DNA of 64,000 nt, from NCBI GenBank assembly GCA_949357655.1, contig CASHTG010000011.1, positions 558,001 to 622,000 of the forward strand, read 5' to 3'. A program made the position numbers and the translations under genes. This document shows, piece by piece, positions 12,701-24,200 of this stretch. This DNA is from Parascedosporium putredinis (lineage: Eukaryota > Ascomycota > Sordariomycetes > Microascales > Microascaceae). How positions within the stretch are numbered: position 1 is the stretch's first letter; each line of letters begins with the position of its first letter. The notes under the pieces were generated by a model, which saw only the letters and a list, made by a program, of their open reading frames with translations, did no database searches and had not been told where the DNA came from.

Positions 12701-13426
12701 TCAAACTAGTTTTCCGCTGCCGCCATCATAGACTAAGCTGCCGTCTCTCTCCAACCGCGCAATATCCCATCGCACATGCTTCACAGGCACCTCCTTGATT
12801 CCGAGATGCTGCACTGTCCACCCCGCCGTTGTCAGGATATCGGAAATCATCCTCCGATGGCACCGCCACCAAAGAGTCTCGCTACACATGATCGCCGTCC
12901 CCTGTGGCGAGCTGCGCGGGGAACTGTTCGCAAGGTCCTTGAGCTCGCCTAGGCCCTCGCGGAATATGGGAGTGCCCATGTACGCCGCGTAGTTTTTGAA
13001 AGAGGCGACGCGGAGGGCCGTATGCGTGTCCGAGGCGGGTTGCTTCTTGCGGAGGCCGCCGAGCTTCTCGCCGAACGAAAGATAACTGATGCCTGCTGCT
13101 TGCAGGTCAGGAGTGGCTCAGTGCGTCCTGGTTGAATTGAGGGTTCGTCGAGGACCTGGGTATGGAGCGGACGTCGACTAGATTCGCGACCTCGGCGGTT
13201 TGCAGGATTCTGATCAATTCAGGTAGGGTTCGCGTGCCGTGGCCAATGGTATATATGACGGGATACGGAGGTGGTGATGATGGGGGACCGGACCAGGTGT
13301 CTGGTCTTGATCGGCGATGGTTGGGGTGACGGTTCCACGCACTTTATCGTTCTCTGCCAATCTCTTGCTCCGTCGCTGGGTTGTGATTTGGGGATCGCCG
13401 TCTGGCGGAGAGACCTTTCTCTTCAT
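12701..13426 (-). CDS. DUF488 family protein
   Basis: About 240 residues, starting from ATG 13426 (MKRKVSPPDGD) with a basic, proline-rich N terminus. The DUF488 hallmarks are in order: YTIGHGTRTLPELI, LVDVRSIPRS, NPQFN, a GISYLSFGEKLGG stretch and IMCSETLWWRCHRRMIS with the conserved Cys and CHR. The family is widespread and its biochemical role is not established. Two frame changes are present: GGG 13260-13262 (plus strand), where one more base restores RIPVIYTIGH, and near 13126, where one fewer base joins SHS to DLQAAG. It is convergent with the MFS gene, about 120 bp away. Confidence 0.85.
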
Positions 13427-13885
13427 TTGGGACAAGCAGGTGTTTTGGCTACATGTATGCTTTACCCATTCAGAGATTAAGTTAGGTGGAGATGCTCCTT
13501 ACTCGACAAGATGCTGCTGATGTGATGTTCGCCGTGGCGACTCCACTACCAACGTCATCTTTCTTCACCTCCGCGGAGATAGCGCACGACGCACAAAACC
13601 GAATCACAGCAATCAATCCTTTTGAAGAACTTCCAATCGGGTATTTCTTCGAGAAGACGAGTAAGATTAAGAATTGGAAAAGATCTTATTTCATCATCAT
13701 TGTCCACTAGTGAATTTATATAACGCCCATGTCCTGTAAACAACATATCAAACGCTATGAAACTCGCTTGCTTTTTCTTGTAAACAACTCCAGTAAAAAA
13801 GAACCCGTCCTCCACGAATGGAACCTAGGAACGAACAAAGCAGGGCATTATTTGAAACGGCAAACCAACAAGGCCATTCTCAGCT
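13427..13885. other. Intergenic
   Basis: 459 bp between two minus-strand genes. It contains one TACATGTA palindrome (13450-13457), part of a window-wide set, and no gene. Confidence 0.5.
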
Positions 13886-16414
13886 TCATCTCTGCCGAGG
13901 ATAATCAAAGAACTCAAATACTTCAATGTTATCCAACTCTTTCTGCGTCGCCGTCTGGGTCGACATATGGCCCAGCCCAGATTCACGCGTAGCCATGGTG
14001 AGGTTCAAGAGGTCATGGGCGCTCCTGCGCATGGCAGACCACGTGCCATCACCGCCCCGCGCGCGCGCAACGACGCGCGAGAGAATAGCAGCGTAGCACC
14101 TAGCCACGTCCCAATGCCTACCCATGTCCTCGAGAGTGACGATAAAGAGATCAATCATGGGGTCCACGGGCCCGGCTGCGACCGCGGCATCGACGAGCAA
14201 GACGCGCGCTGCGACCCAGAGGGAGAGGGCGAACAGGGGCCCCAGCAAGTCGAGGCCCTCGGCGGCGCGGACATCCTGGACGATGCCGCCGAGGCTCTTG
14301 ACGGCGGAGACGCAGCGCTGGGCAGCGTAGTCGGAGGGGACGAGGAGGTGGGATTGCGCGGCGGGGTAGGCGGCGGGGAGTGCAGGCGCACGACGGAGGC
14401 GACGTAGGCGCTGTGCAGCATGAACCAGTTAGCGACGCGGCTGGCTGGGTCGGAGTGGCACGAGGCGGACATGCGGCGGTACTCGCCAGGTAGGCTTTGC
14501 AGCCAGCCGTCGAGGGTAGAGTCGAGGCGGCGGTAGGTGTTGCGCCAGGCGGCGGTTTCGGAGGGGAGTAGACATCGAGCGGGGTGGTGGCGAAGGCGTG
14601 GGCGCGGCTGAGGATGCGGATCACTTCGCAGTGGTAGGAGAAGCTGCCGAGGTTCTCGGACTTGTTGATGGCGGCGAGGCGGGCTCCGGCGTCGGGGGCC
14701 TCGAGCTCGGCGGGGCTGCCGCCGAACCAGTGGGTTTCGACGGGGATGTCGCGGGAGAAGAGGTCGTAGGAGCAGGGGAGCACGCGGCGCACGCAGTGGT
14801 CGACGAGGGTGTACCCGGGCGTCATGGCGGCTGCCATGGTGGCGTACTTGTCGAGGATGTATACCATCCAGCAGAGGCGGCGGCGGCTCTCGTCTTCAAT
14901 CCACGACTGGGGCTGGGAGGTAGTAAGCTTGCGAACGAGGCCGGACCGGGATGAGATGTCGTTGGAGCCGCCGGGGGCCCCGGAGCCGGAGCCCGGACTG
15001 GCGAGGAATACGCTCGTCTCGTCGCAGAGGCCGAGTTGCTTGGCAGCCTGACCCAAAGAGGCGACGAGCATGCCGCCGCACGGCCCGTTGTGAGTGCCGA
15101 GGACGTCGAGGCAGAGCACGACGCGGGCGCGCAGGGCGGGCACGCTCAGGTGGTCGAGGGAGTAGACCTGCACGGCGCGCTTGGATGCAGCGTACTGGCG
15201 AGCCTTGGCGTCAGCGGACAGGCGAGGGTCGTGGAAGAAGCGGAGCGTGGTGGCGACGATGGCGTGCAGAAGCACGCGGTCCTCTTGGGCAACGTGGGGG
15301 AAATTGTCGAGCACGGCGAAGACGGTCTTGCGTTCGAGAATGGGGCTCCACGTGTTGCAGTGCTTGAAGTAGAGATCCGTCAGCGTGTACAGCATGTCCT
15401 GCGGGGGCAGCTCGTCGGCGTCGGTCGGCAAGGCGGAGGCCGGCAGCGCGGGGTGCGTGGTGTGCGGGGTGAGGAACCCGCCCGATGACGCGGTGGACGA
15501 GTCATGCCGTAGCGGGGGTGGAGGGGCGGCGGAGGCAGCGGCGGCGCGTACCCGGATTGCTGCTGCTGCTGCTGCGGGTGGTGACGTAGGGGTCTTCGCC
15601 GTTGCGCGAGGAATAGGCGTCGCTCTCGCTCCTGGGCCGTAGAGTGGAGTATCCATGGGGCTGCGGAGTCGCGCTGTGGGAATGGCCCACGGAGGCGGCG
15701 CTCTGGCCGTAGGGCGACGCCAAGGGCGGAAGGGTGTGGTGGTGGTGGTCCGTGACGCCACCGGCTCCGTGCGCGGCGGTCACGGCACCGTGGCTCGAGG
15801 GCGGGGACGACGGGCGCGGGAGGAGTCTCGCCTAGCTGGTCCGTGGTGGAAGCGGAGGCGAGGTGTTCTTCGAAGCGGCGCTCGAGCTCTGCGAGGCGGG
15901 CCTGGGTCCGGTTGACCTGGGCTTCGAGCTCGAGGCCAAAGGTGATGCGGCTTCCGGGCTTTTGGCGCTCGAGGTAGACGCATTCGCGGTTGCGGCGGGC
16001 GCACCACGAGCAGGCGGGTTTGGCGCGGTCGCACTTGACTTTGCGGGCTTTGCAGAGCTCACATCTATAGGTTTACGAAAGTTATTTTGGCAAAGGGGTT
16101 TGTGCAACCCCGCCGAGATTACATGTCAGAGATAACTAGTTCTTTTTCTGCAAGATGCAGTGGAACACATGCGTGTAAGGGGAAGAGGAAACAGGATTTC
16201 TCTAGATCTTGTGTTTTTATCTAGGGAAGGGATCGTGGAAGGCGAGCTGCGGTGGGCTTGCTTACGACGGTGTGGTATTCTCTTCTCTCCGCTTCTTCCG
16301 TGGTGGACCAGAGTCTTCAGCATCATGAGTCTCGTCCTCGTCTCCACTGGAAGCTGAAGCGTGCGACTCTTCGGCGGTGGATCGCCATCTCTCTGAGGTG
16401 GGCTGCTGATGCAT
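13886..16414 (-). CDS. Zn(II)2Cys6 fungal transcription factor
   Basis: About 775 residues. Exon 1 (16266-16414) encodes an acidic/serine-rich leader ending in the basic PPRKKRR. The intron 16065-16265 splits the Ser codon just before the zinc cluster C-E-L-C-K-A-R-K-V-K-C, continuing to C-S-W-C and C-V-Y: six cysteines with GAL4 spacing. A leucine-rich linker (RLAELERRFEEHL) can form a coiled-coil dimerisation helix. The middle region (LLYTLTDLYFKHCNTWSPIL type, WIEDESRRRLCWMVYILDKY) is the fungal_trans domain. The end reads EVFEFFDYPRQR. Frame shifts are near 15780, 15620, 14560 and 14300. The regulated pathway cannot be read from the sequence. Confidence 0.9.
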
Positions 16415-17336
16415 TTCCTAGCTTGGCATGTCAGGGCTTTGGTTTTTTCTTTTTTCCTTGCCTTTTTTCATGTTTGTGAGTGAGAGGGGCATTCAGCACT
16501 CCTCCCCGAGTGCAAATTCGACACGAATCCTCAACACTAACGCAGAGGGGTCAAAAATGGTTGAGGGAGCCTCTTACCGTACTCACCGCATCGGGCGCCG
16601 GGAAGTTATCCCCAAAACGTCAAAGTCGATTAACAACGCAACTAGTTCAAAGTTGGCAAAGAATGCCCATCAACCGTTGTGCGCAATACTAGAACGAGGG
16701 ATGGAAAAAAAGAATCAACTCGGTCCCAATTCGGGGTTTGCGCCCGAGTTTCTAGTCCCTTGCGAAAAATAGAAATATGTCAGCCGTCGCTGACAATTCC
16801 AGACTCGCGCTTTACCCGATTCGAATTCCTCAATCTCCACACCCAAAAGCCTCGTTCAGTCTATCAGAACGATCAATTGATGGTGCCGCTTCCGAAAGGG
16901 CCTGAATTTCGGGGAAATCGGGAATCCATTAGTAATTCTCAGATCAATCACTATTTGACAAGGGACAACATCGCCCATCAGATCCAGGAAGCCACCAGGA
17001 CGCATCGTTTCTTATCAAACAGGACAAATCAGGTGAAGGGGGCGGCCTCTTCAGCTTTTACGACGAAGCTGGAGAGTGTGGGGGTGAATAAAAGCCTAAG
17101 CAGACATGTTAGACGTCTATAGATGCGTGGGCTACTGAGGCATCTAATCGTGACGTTGGATCCGACGAAGTTGGTGCTTTTGACGAAGATAATAATGTAT
17201 TTGAGCCTTCGTTCTGCAACTCTAAAAGATATTCGACACCCAACGCCAACTTGAAAATAACAATGTTTGTTTCAGTCCGGTATATACCTGATGGAAGAGA
17301 AACAAAACAAGAAAAAGATAGAAAAAGATTTTGAAG
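16415..17336. other. Intergenic, promoter side of the Zn2Cys6 gene
   Basis: About 920 bp between the transcription factor start and the tRNA. An ORF at 16679-17122 has no family features and probably occurs by chance. Apart from the Pol III terminator near 17324, nothing was recognised. Confidence 0.5.
17322..17326 (-). terminator. RNA polymerase III terminator of tRNA-Glu
   Basis: A run of five T on the minus strand, about 10 nt after the 3' end of the tRNA, as expected for Pol III termination. A further T run follows. Confidence 0.7.
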
Positions 17337-17418
17337 CTCCCATACCAGGAATCGAACCAGGGTCTACGCTGCACTCTCGGATGAGAGAGCGTTATGCTAA
17401 CCACTACACCATATGGGA
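17337..17418 (-). tRNA. tRNA-Glu (CTC) with a 10-nt intron
   Basis: Acceptor arms TCCCATA and TATGGGA pair perfectly. The A box is TGGTGTAGTGG and the B box GGTTCGATTCC. The anticodon stem ACGCT pairs with AGCGT. The loop gives anticodon CTC and is followed, one base 3' of the anticodon, by a 10-nt insert (TCCGAGAGTG). Its GAGAG complements the CTCTC of the loop, as expected for a nuclear pre-tRNA intron. The mature length would be 72 nt plus the added CCA. The discriminator base is G. Confidence 0.92.
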
Positions 17419-17748
17419 TTGCATTTGATTGGTGTATCGTCTGCCTTCTTGCTGTTTTCTTCGCTCACGACGAATGTGCAAGTAGGTTCGATAGCCCGGG
17501 ATCGGTCAAGATGTCGCTAAATAGGTCGCCGAAACGGCTCCATGCATGCAAAAGGAAAGGATGCAACAAAGAAATTTCAAAATCTGTGACCCCCATAACT
17601 CCGTGACGTGGGTATTACCTCCATCGTGCACACTTCTTCGGCTTCGGGATAGACGCTACCGAGACAAGACTGGTGACCTCCGGGGTGGATCTCACGCCGA
17701 ATCCCCCGTTCACTCGCCATGGTGACAAGTTGTTGTCGAGTTTCCCCA
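17419..17748. other. Intergenic
   Basis: 330 bp between the tRNA 5' side and the 3' end of the F-box gene. Nothing recognised. Confidence 0.5.
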
Positions 17749-19495
17749 CTAGTAGTCTCCCAGCTGCAGCAGCTCGGCCACATCTCCCGAATCACTATCA
17801 CTATCCCAATCCGAGAACAACTCCAAAGGTTCATCGCTGATGCCCGTCTGACCGTTACGACGAGAAAACCGCCATAAGGGACAGCGCTTCTTAAGCGGAG
17901 GCAGGCCGTTCGCAACCGGAGAGGAAGGTTCTTCTTCAGTAGGGTAGCGATATCTGTCGGGATCTGCCCGTGCCTTGTCCTTGGCGTAGATGGGCATTTC
18001 CCGAATACTCGGCCACGCCTCGTCCGAATCGTAGTCCGAGTCGGGAATATTCATCGGGATATCAACGGGCGTCCGGTCCGGGGCAAAGGCGCCATGGGCC
18101 CTGCGCACCATCACGGGCGGCATCGCCTCGGCATACGTGATGAACTGTGCGGACAGCCCCAGGTGCTCCCCCACCTCGCCCAGCCCCATATCCCCATTGA
18201 CGAACGCGACGAGGTCCGCTTCGCTCACCACTTCCGAGGCTTCCCCGGTCAGGTCCATGACGCGAAACGAGGAGAGGCGCAAATCCAGCTCCGCAGCCGC
18301 CAGCTGGGCGATGAAGTGGGCGTCCACGCCGCAGTTGAGCAGCGTCAGATACTTGAGCGACGGCGCGTGCGCGGCCAACAACTTGAAGAACGGAACCTGC
18401 GCTTCCTCGAACGCGAGAGACACGCCGACAATCTCCAGCGTCGTGAGCGCCGGCCAGATGCGCGTGGGTTCCTTTCCGAACAGTCGCAGGAGGGCGTAGG
18501 GCTGGCCGCCGGTGGTGCTGTGGGCGTCTAGGCTGATGCGCAGCCTCTCGAGACCGGCGATGCCGTGGAACCAGGGGGCGCCCTCCGGATGGACGAGCTC
18601 CGGGCGGGCAAGCTCGGTGCAGCAGATATTGACGTCGACGAGGCGATCAAAGGTGTTGGGGGCGCGGCGGGCTCGAAGCTGCAGCAGCTGGGGTACTGGA
18701 GCACGTTATCGACGAACTGGAAGCGTCGTACGGTGGAATTCGGCCGGTTCATGGCGGGGAGCATAAAGTCTCGTAGTCCCGGGAAGGACTTGGTTTCTTT
18801 ATAGCTCACGGAGGGCGCTCCGCGGACGATGTCGAGTCTGCGGAATAACTGGGCGGTGAAGGGGTAAGGCTCCCGGGACAAGGGGTAGGTGGGGGCATGG
18901 GCCGGGCGACGAAGCTTGTGAGCTGCGGCATCTTTTCAACGGAGTCGATGAAGGTTTCCTGCAAGCGCTGCAGTTCCACGGTGCGGGTGCCGTCGTAGAG
19001 ATCCTCGGTGATCCAAAACAGATCCTCGGCGAGCTTCGCTAGCTCGTGAGGTGCCCGTAGGCATAAGTCCGGCTCCAGATTCAGCTCTTCGTATCCGCCG
19101 AATTCATAGCTTCTCCATGGGCAGCGGCGCAGTATCGTGTGGTCTTCCGGCAGGTCGTACCAGATGAGCTCCGTCACGCACGCGGCGAGGTGCGGATGAC
19201 CAGCAATGTTACAAAATACGTCCCAGTCCATCTTCGATTTGGAAAGGTGTACCTGTCGAAAGAGCATCGCGGTGACGAGCGGTCCGACGCGTCCGCACGT
19301 TTCCCTCAGCGCTTTGAGATCATCCCTATCCAGATCTTCGTCCCGCACGATCCTCTCCCACAGTTCGTCTGGGAGCCGGAAAAAGCCATGTCTGTCTTGT
19401 GGTTGTTCTGAGCGACAAAACGTATTGAACGGACAGAGATAATATTCAAAGGTGGGGAGAATAGAGATAAAAATGAGCTTAGCCCCCTTTGCCAT
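17749..19495 (-). CDS. F-box/LRR-like protein
   Basis: About 582 residues from ATG 19495. The F-box lies at roughly residues 40-80 (FFRLPDELWERIVRDEDLDR, then LKALRETCGRV). Leucine-rich, LRR-like stretches follow (LKYLTLLNCGVDAHFIAQL; ALTTLEIVG). The C terminus is acidic (DWDSDSDSGD). F-box proteins bind Skp1 in SCF ubiquitin ligases and select substrates through the C-terminal region; the substrate is unknown here. Frames change near 18890 and again near 18520. Each side stays open for hundreds of bases, which supports one gene. Confidence 0.75.
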
Positions 19496-21243
19496 TTAAT
19501 CTTTATCCTCGTTGAACCCCTGTGAATTTTCCAGGCCAGGCTTCAGCTCGCCTGTTCGAGCGATCAGCCAATATCAATCAACCATGTTCTGCTTTAGGCA
19601 GACGCACGGGATTGGCACGATCAATGGTGGCGCTAACCAGACGGGGATTGAACTGAACTTGAAATATGAACGCAGCCCAGCGCAGGATTCAATTCTTACA
19701 TGTGGCCAAAAATAAAACTTGGTTTTGGATGATGAGCTTGAGCTCGACTGTAGGATCGATGACGAAAGCCCATGATTCCTTCCGTCGATACCGAGAAGGA
19801 TATCCAAAGCGCGACGCGATGCATACAGGCTCCGAGACAGCATGGGGATCCGTTGATTCACTGCTGGTTTCTGCCTTTTATGACCTGGATTGCTCGAATT
19901 AGAGCAATCATTTCTGCGTGCGAACCCCAAGAGCGACCGAACTGTTCGCCAACTACACATTAATATGCAATAAACCATCCAGTCCAATTTGACCCCGCAG
20001 AATGCGGCCATTCCTCGTTTGAGCAAACACTGTCTGATCTCGGAGGCCCAAATAGCCAAGCAACCCAACCGTTTGAACAGGCTGCCGTGGAGGTAATGCT
20101 CAGAGAGTGTTCAATCATATATCAATGTCGGACGATTGATTCTGGGCCTCCCTCCTCCGAACTTTCGTGCACGCAACATGTCAAAGGGACCTTGGCGGGA
20201 TATATCCAGGCTCGTCAATTGGCCCTGTCCCAGCCATGATTCCACACCCTTGGTCAGGAGAGGCCCAGTCTCTGGGAGTCCCATTTTATTTGGCCCATCA
20301 CACATCCCATGCTGCTCATCTCGCCCAACTATTGGCGACACTTCCTTCTTCCCCGCTCCCGAAACTAAAAGAGTCCTCCTTTGACATGACAGATCAGAGA
20401 ACCGCCTCGAATCGGCCGCGCGTGTGATGGGATGCCGACCCGCGGGCCCAACGGCGCCACAAGTAGAAATAATGCGCCCCACGCACCGCATGACGAACGA
20501 TTCGCCCTCAACCGGCCAACATCCGGACCGCCTCAGCCTCCTTCTTGAGTCCCGTTGGACGGCCCCGTTGCACAACAGTGCTTGTACTTCTACTTATTCA
20601 CCACGTAGATACTGTTGGTGAAAGCTCTCCATTCCTTCTGCTTCGCTTTTTTTTTCCGTTTTTGGTGGGACTAGGGGGTTCATATTTGGCGAATGGCAGA
20701 CCAAAGTGCTTCTTTTGGGAGGCATCAACTTGTTGGGTAGAGGCACATGCATGGCCGCTGCAACGGGCCAACCTCCCGACGCATAAATGTGTAGCAGGAG
20801 AAAAGCCTCAAGATATGGAAATAAGGAGGGCGCGGAGAGGGGAAAAGGGGAATTGGTCTTTTGGCCTGAATTAGAAGGTAATAGCTACGTCCACTGGAAT
20901 GCTATCCCTTAAATATCTTCTGCGCTACAGGTCACAGCAATTTCGAGCTGTTTCTGGTTCAGTCACCGCCCAAGTTGCTTTGTCTTGCCATCACGCGTTT
21001 GCCTATCTATGATAATTCTCACTCTTTACTAATATCATTCATCTCCTTCCCCTTACTGAAAGTGATAGACTTGTGCATCTCCCACTCACCCGTGTCCACT
21101 CGCATCACGCTAGACACTGCGTGACCTCCTTCTTGGACAAGTTAAACGATAGACAACCAAGCTTACTAGGTATCTTCTTCTTCTCACGATCTCATCCTAC
21201 TCTCGACCACTCGGCCTTCCCAACCTCATCCCAACATCCCATC
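19496..21243. other. Divergent intergenic region
   Basis: 1.75 kb between the start of the F-box gene (minus) and that of the helicase gene (plus). It has poly-pyrimidine stretches near 20650 and 21180. No gene or RNA was identified. Confidence 0.5.
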
Positions 21244-24200
21244 ATGTACTTCAACGGCCGAAAGAGCAACAACCCACGCGGCGGGCATGGCCATCGCCGC
21301 GGCGGAGGCCGGCCTCACCCTGGCGACAACCGCGCACCCACCGGAGTCTGCCATCAGTTCCAGAAAAACGGATCTTGTTCGTTTGGGAAAGCGTGCAAGT
21401 TCTCCCACCAGCCAGCAGCATCATCTAACCAGCCTCAACATCGAAACGGAAACGGAAACCAGAGAACCGCTCCTCAAGCCGGCCGACACCCTGTCGCTGC
21501 GAACAAGGACACGCCTCCCCCAGCCTTCAGGGTACCAAGGATAGAGTCCAATACTCCGAGTTTATGCGTCTCCTGCGACGCGGCCCCGGCACCGGTCCTG
21601 CGTCTACCACGGCGCTACTTCTCTGGAAATACGCCCTGCACATACTCGACGGCGATGACCAGGACATGCAGCAACTCCTAGTCCGACAACTCGTAGACGA
21701 CGACTTAGGCGGGTGGAATTACATGGCTAGCACTATTGGGATGTCGGAAGGGGAGAGCCCAACGAGCCTCGCGGCCGCCGTCGCTTTCCTCAAAGTCATA
21801 ACCCATACTTCGCTGCTGGACCCCATGTCCATTGACTCCTTCGTCAGCCGCATATACAACTTCTTCGGCGGCGCCAACGCCGACCGCGCCCTGAACTTCG
21901 TCAGTCGCCTCTCCGACGTCGTCCCCGTCCACCACGGCGAAGCGAAGCTGGAAATCGGGGAGACCACCCTCCTGATGGCCAATGCCATGGCGCGCCTCTT
22001 CGAGAGAGTGCCCAAGAGCATTTTCCACGAACGCGTGCTTCCGGTCCTCGACAAACTCGAAGACCTCGCGGGGACAGCGCCGCCCAGCGAGGATGCGAGG
22101 GCGGCCAAGACGCGGATAGCCTTTTCGCGAAAGACTGCCAAGAGGTACAGCAAAGTCCCCTCGCTCGACGACTCCGGTGGCGTGCCTTTGCACGGCAGCA
22201 TTTTCCCCATGCATCTCGAAACCCCGGGAGGGAAGCACGACAATGACTTTGCCGACATCGCCCAGATCGCGATCTTACCCACCGTCGGAGAGGTCCGATG
22301 CGTCGACGTCGAATGCCTACCGTCGACGGACCTGCGCCAACCTCACTTTCTCACGGACCCCGTTCAGCGTCACATCGACTCCACCTTTCGCCTCCTCCGC
22401 CACGACATTTTTGGGCCCGTGAAAGATGTTATCCGCGACCTGCTGGCCCAGGACGTCTCCAACCCGTCCGCAAAACTTAAGATATCCGTCGACTCCGGCG
22501 CACGAATGTATACCCAAGCCAGGGTCACGCAGGTCTTCGTAGATCGCGGTGGGCTCGAGCTCGCCGTCTCTTTTTCTGTCCCGCCCCAGCTGCGCAAGAA
22601 GAGCGAGAAGGACCAGCGCGCGTGGTGGGACGAGTCCTCCCGACTGGAAGAGCAGTCTCTGGTGGCGTTCGTGCTGTCCCAGGGAGATTTCAAGGCCTTT
22701 CTCTTCCTGGAAATCACCGTCAAGCGGGCGGACAAGCCCAAGGACCACCAGAGGCAGATTAGTCTCGTGACCAAAAACCAGCAGCCCAGCATCGGGGCCA
22801 AGCTCGCGGCATTTTCGCAGCCCAACCTCGATCTCTTGTTCAGGGCGCACTCGGAGAAGCTGACGGGCGTGATTGTGGAGTTTCACGGCCTCTTGCCCGC
22901 CACTTTCGCCCCGGTCCTTTCCAACCTGAAGCAGATGTTCGTCGACGGGGAACTCGCTTTTCGCGACGTGATTTTGCCCCCTGACGATGTCTTTCCGGGC
23001 CAAGTCACGGGCCCCGTCGCGATTGAGCCGCCGGCGTATGCTCGGCGCGCCAACTTTCGTTTAGCCTCGACCCCATTTCCAAAGTCAAGGGTCTGTCGAT
23101 CAAGCCCACGGCCGTTGCTGGCGGTGGCGGTGATATTGACTATGCCGAAATTGAGGACGCCACGGGTCTCGATTTCGGGCAGTGCAAGGCTCGTCGCCGC
23201 CTTGTCCAGAGAATACGCACTTATTCAAGGCCCGCCCGGAACGGGAAAGTCGTATCTCGGTGTCCAGCTTGTCAGAGTGCTCCTTCACAACAAGAAGCGA
23301 GCAAAACTAGGCCCGATACTCGTCATGTAAGTTGTCTCATCCGATGCGTACCCCACCCAAATATTTCTGGAAACAAGGGGCATGGGTACTGATGGCTGAC
23401 GGATTTCACACATAATATAGTTGTTATACCAACCATGCATTGGACCAGTTCCTTATGCATCTCCTCGAGGCCGGCATAAAAAGTATTATCCGAATCGGCG
23501 GGCGCTGCCAAACACCCGAACTCGAGGGCCACAATCTCCGCGCCATCTGCCGCAATGAGGCCAAGACCTTCACCGAGAGGAAAATTATCGGGGAGAGCCA
23601 CGGGCGGCTGGATGACGTGAGGGACACGGCGGGCTACCAGCTCAAGCCGCTTCATCAGCTTCGGTCGGGACCAACGTGGGACATTGTCCAAGGCCATCTT
23701 AGAACTTTGTACCCCGATATCTACAAGCAGCTTCAGCCTGTGGACGAGGAAGGGTTCACGCGAGTGGGTCGTGATCCGCTCAAAGTGTGGCTCGGCCGAC
23801 GGCCCAAGACAGCCAAGGCCGCCCAACACAACTACCGCGACCTCGAGCAACGAGCGGCCACCAATATCCTTTCCTTATCCCTGGCCCAGCGTTGGGCGCT
23901 CGCCGACAAATGGCTCCAGGATATTTGTCAAGAACAGAGCGAGAGTCTCTTCGAGACTCTATCGGAGTACACCCGCCATAAAAGGAGATTGACAACGTGC
24001 ACGATGGCATCAACCGCCGCGCCCTTCTCGGCGCTGATGTTATTGGCATCACGACCTCGGGTCTCGCGCGCAACATCAACATGCTGCGCCACGTGCGCCC
24101 CAAGGTCGTCATATGCGAGGAGGCGGCCGAGGTCATGGAGGCCCACATCATCTCCGCCTTCATGCCGGGCGTCGAGCACCTGATCCAGATCGGAGACCAC

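Noticed and set aside
14598..15642. Long plus-strand ORFs opposite the Zn2Cys6 gene
   Set aside because: They are GC-rich antisense shadows of the transcription factor exons, with repetitive Ala/Gly/Arg content and no domain.
16679..17122. 147-codon plus-strand ORF before the tRNA
   Set aside because: It spans the promoter side of the transcription factor and has no conserved or compositional sign of coding.
21705..23003. Long minus-strand ORFs opposite the helicase gene
   Set aside because: Antisense openness caused by high GC at third positions; the plus strand carries the domains.
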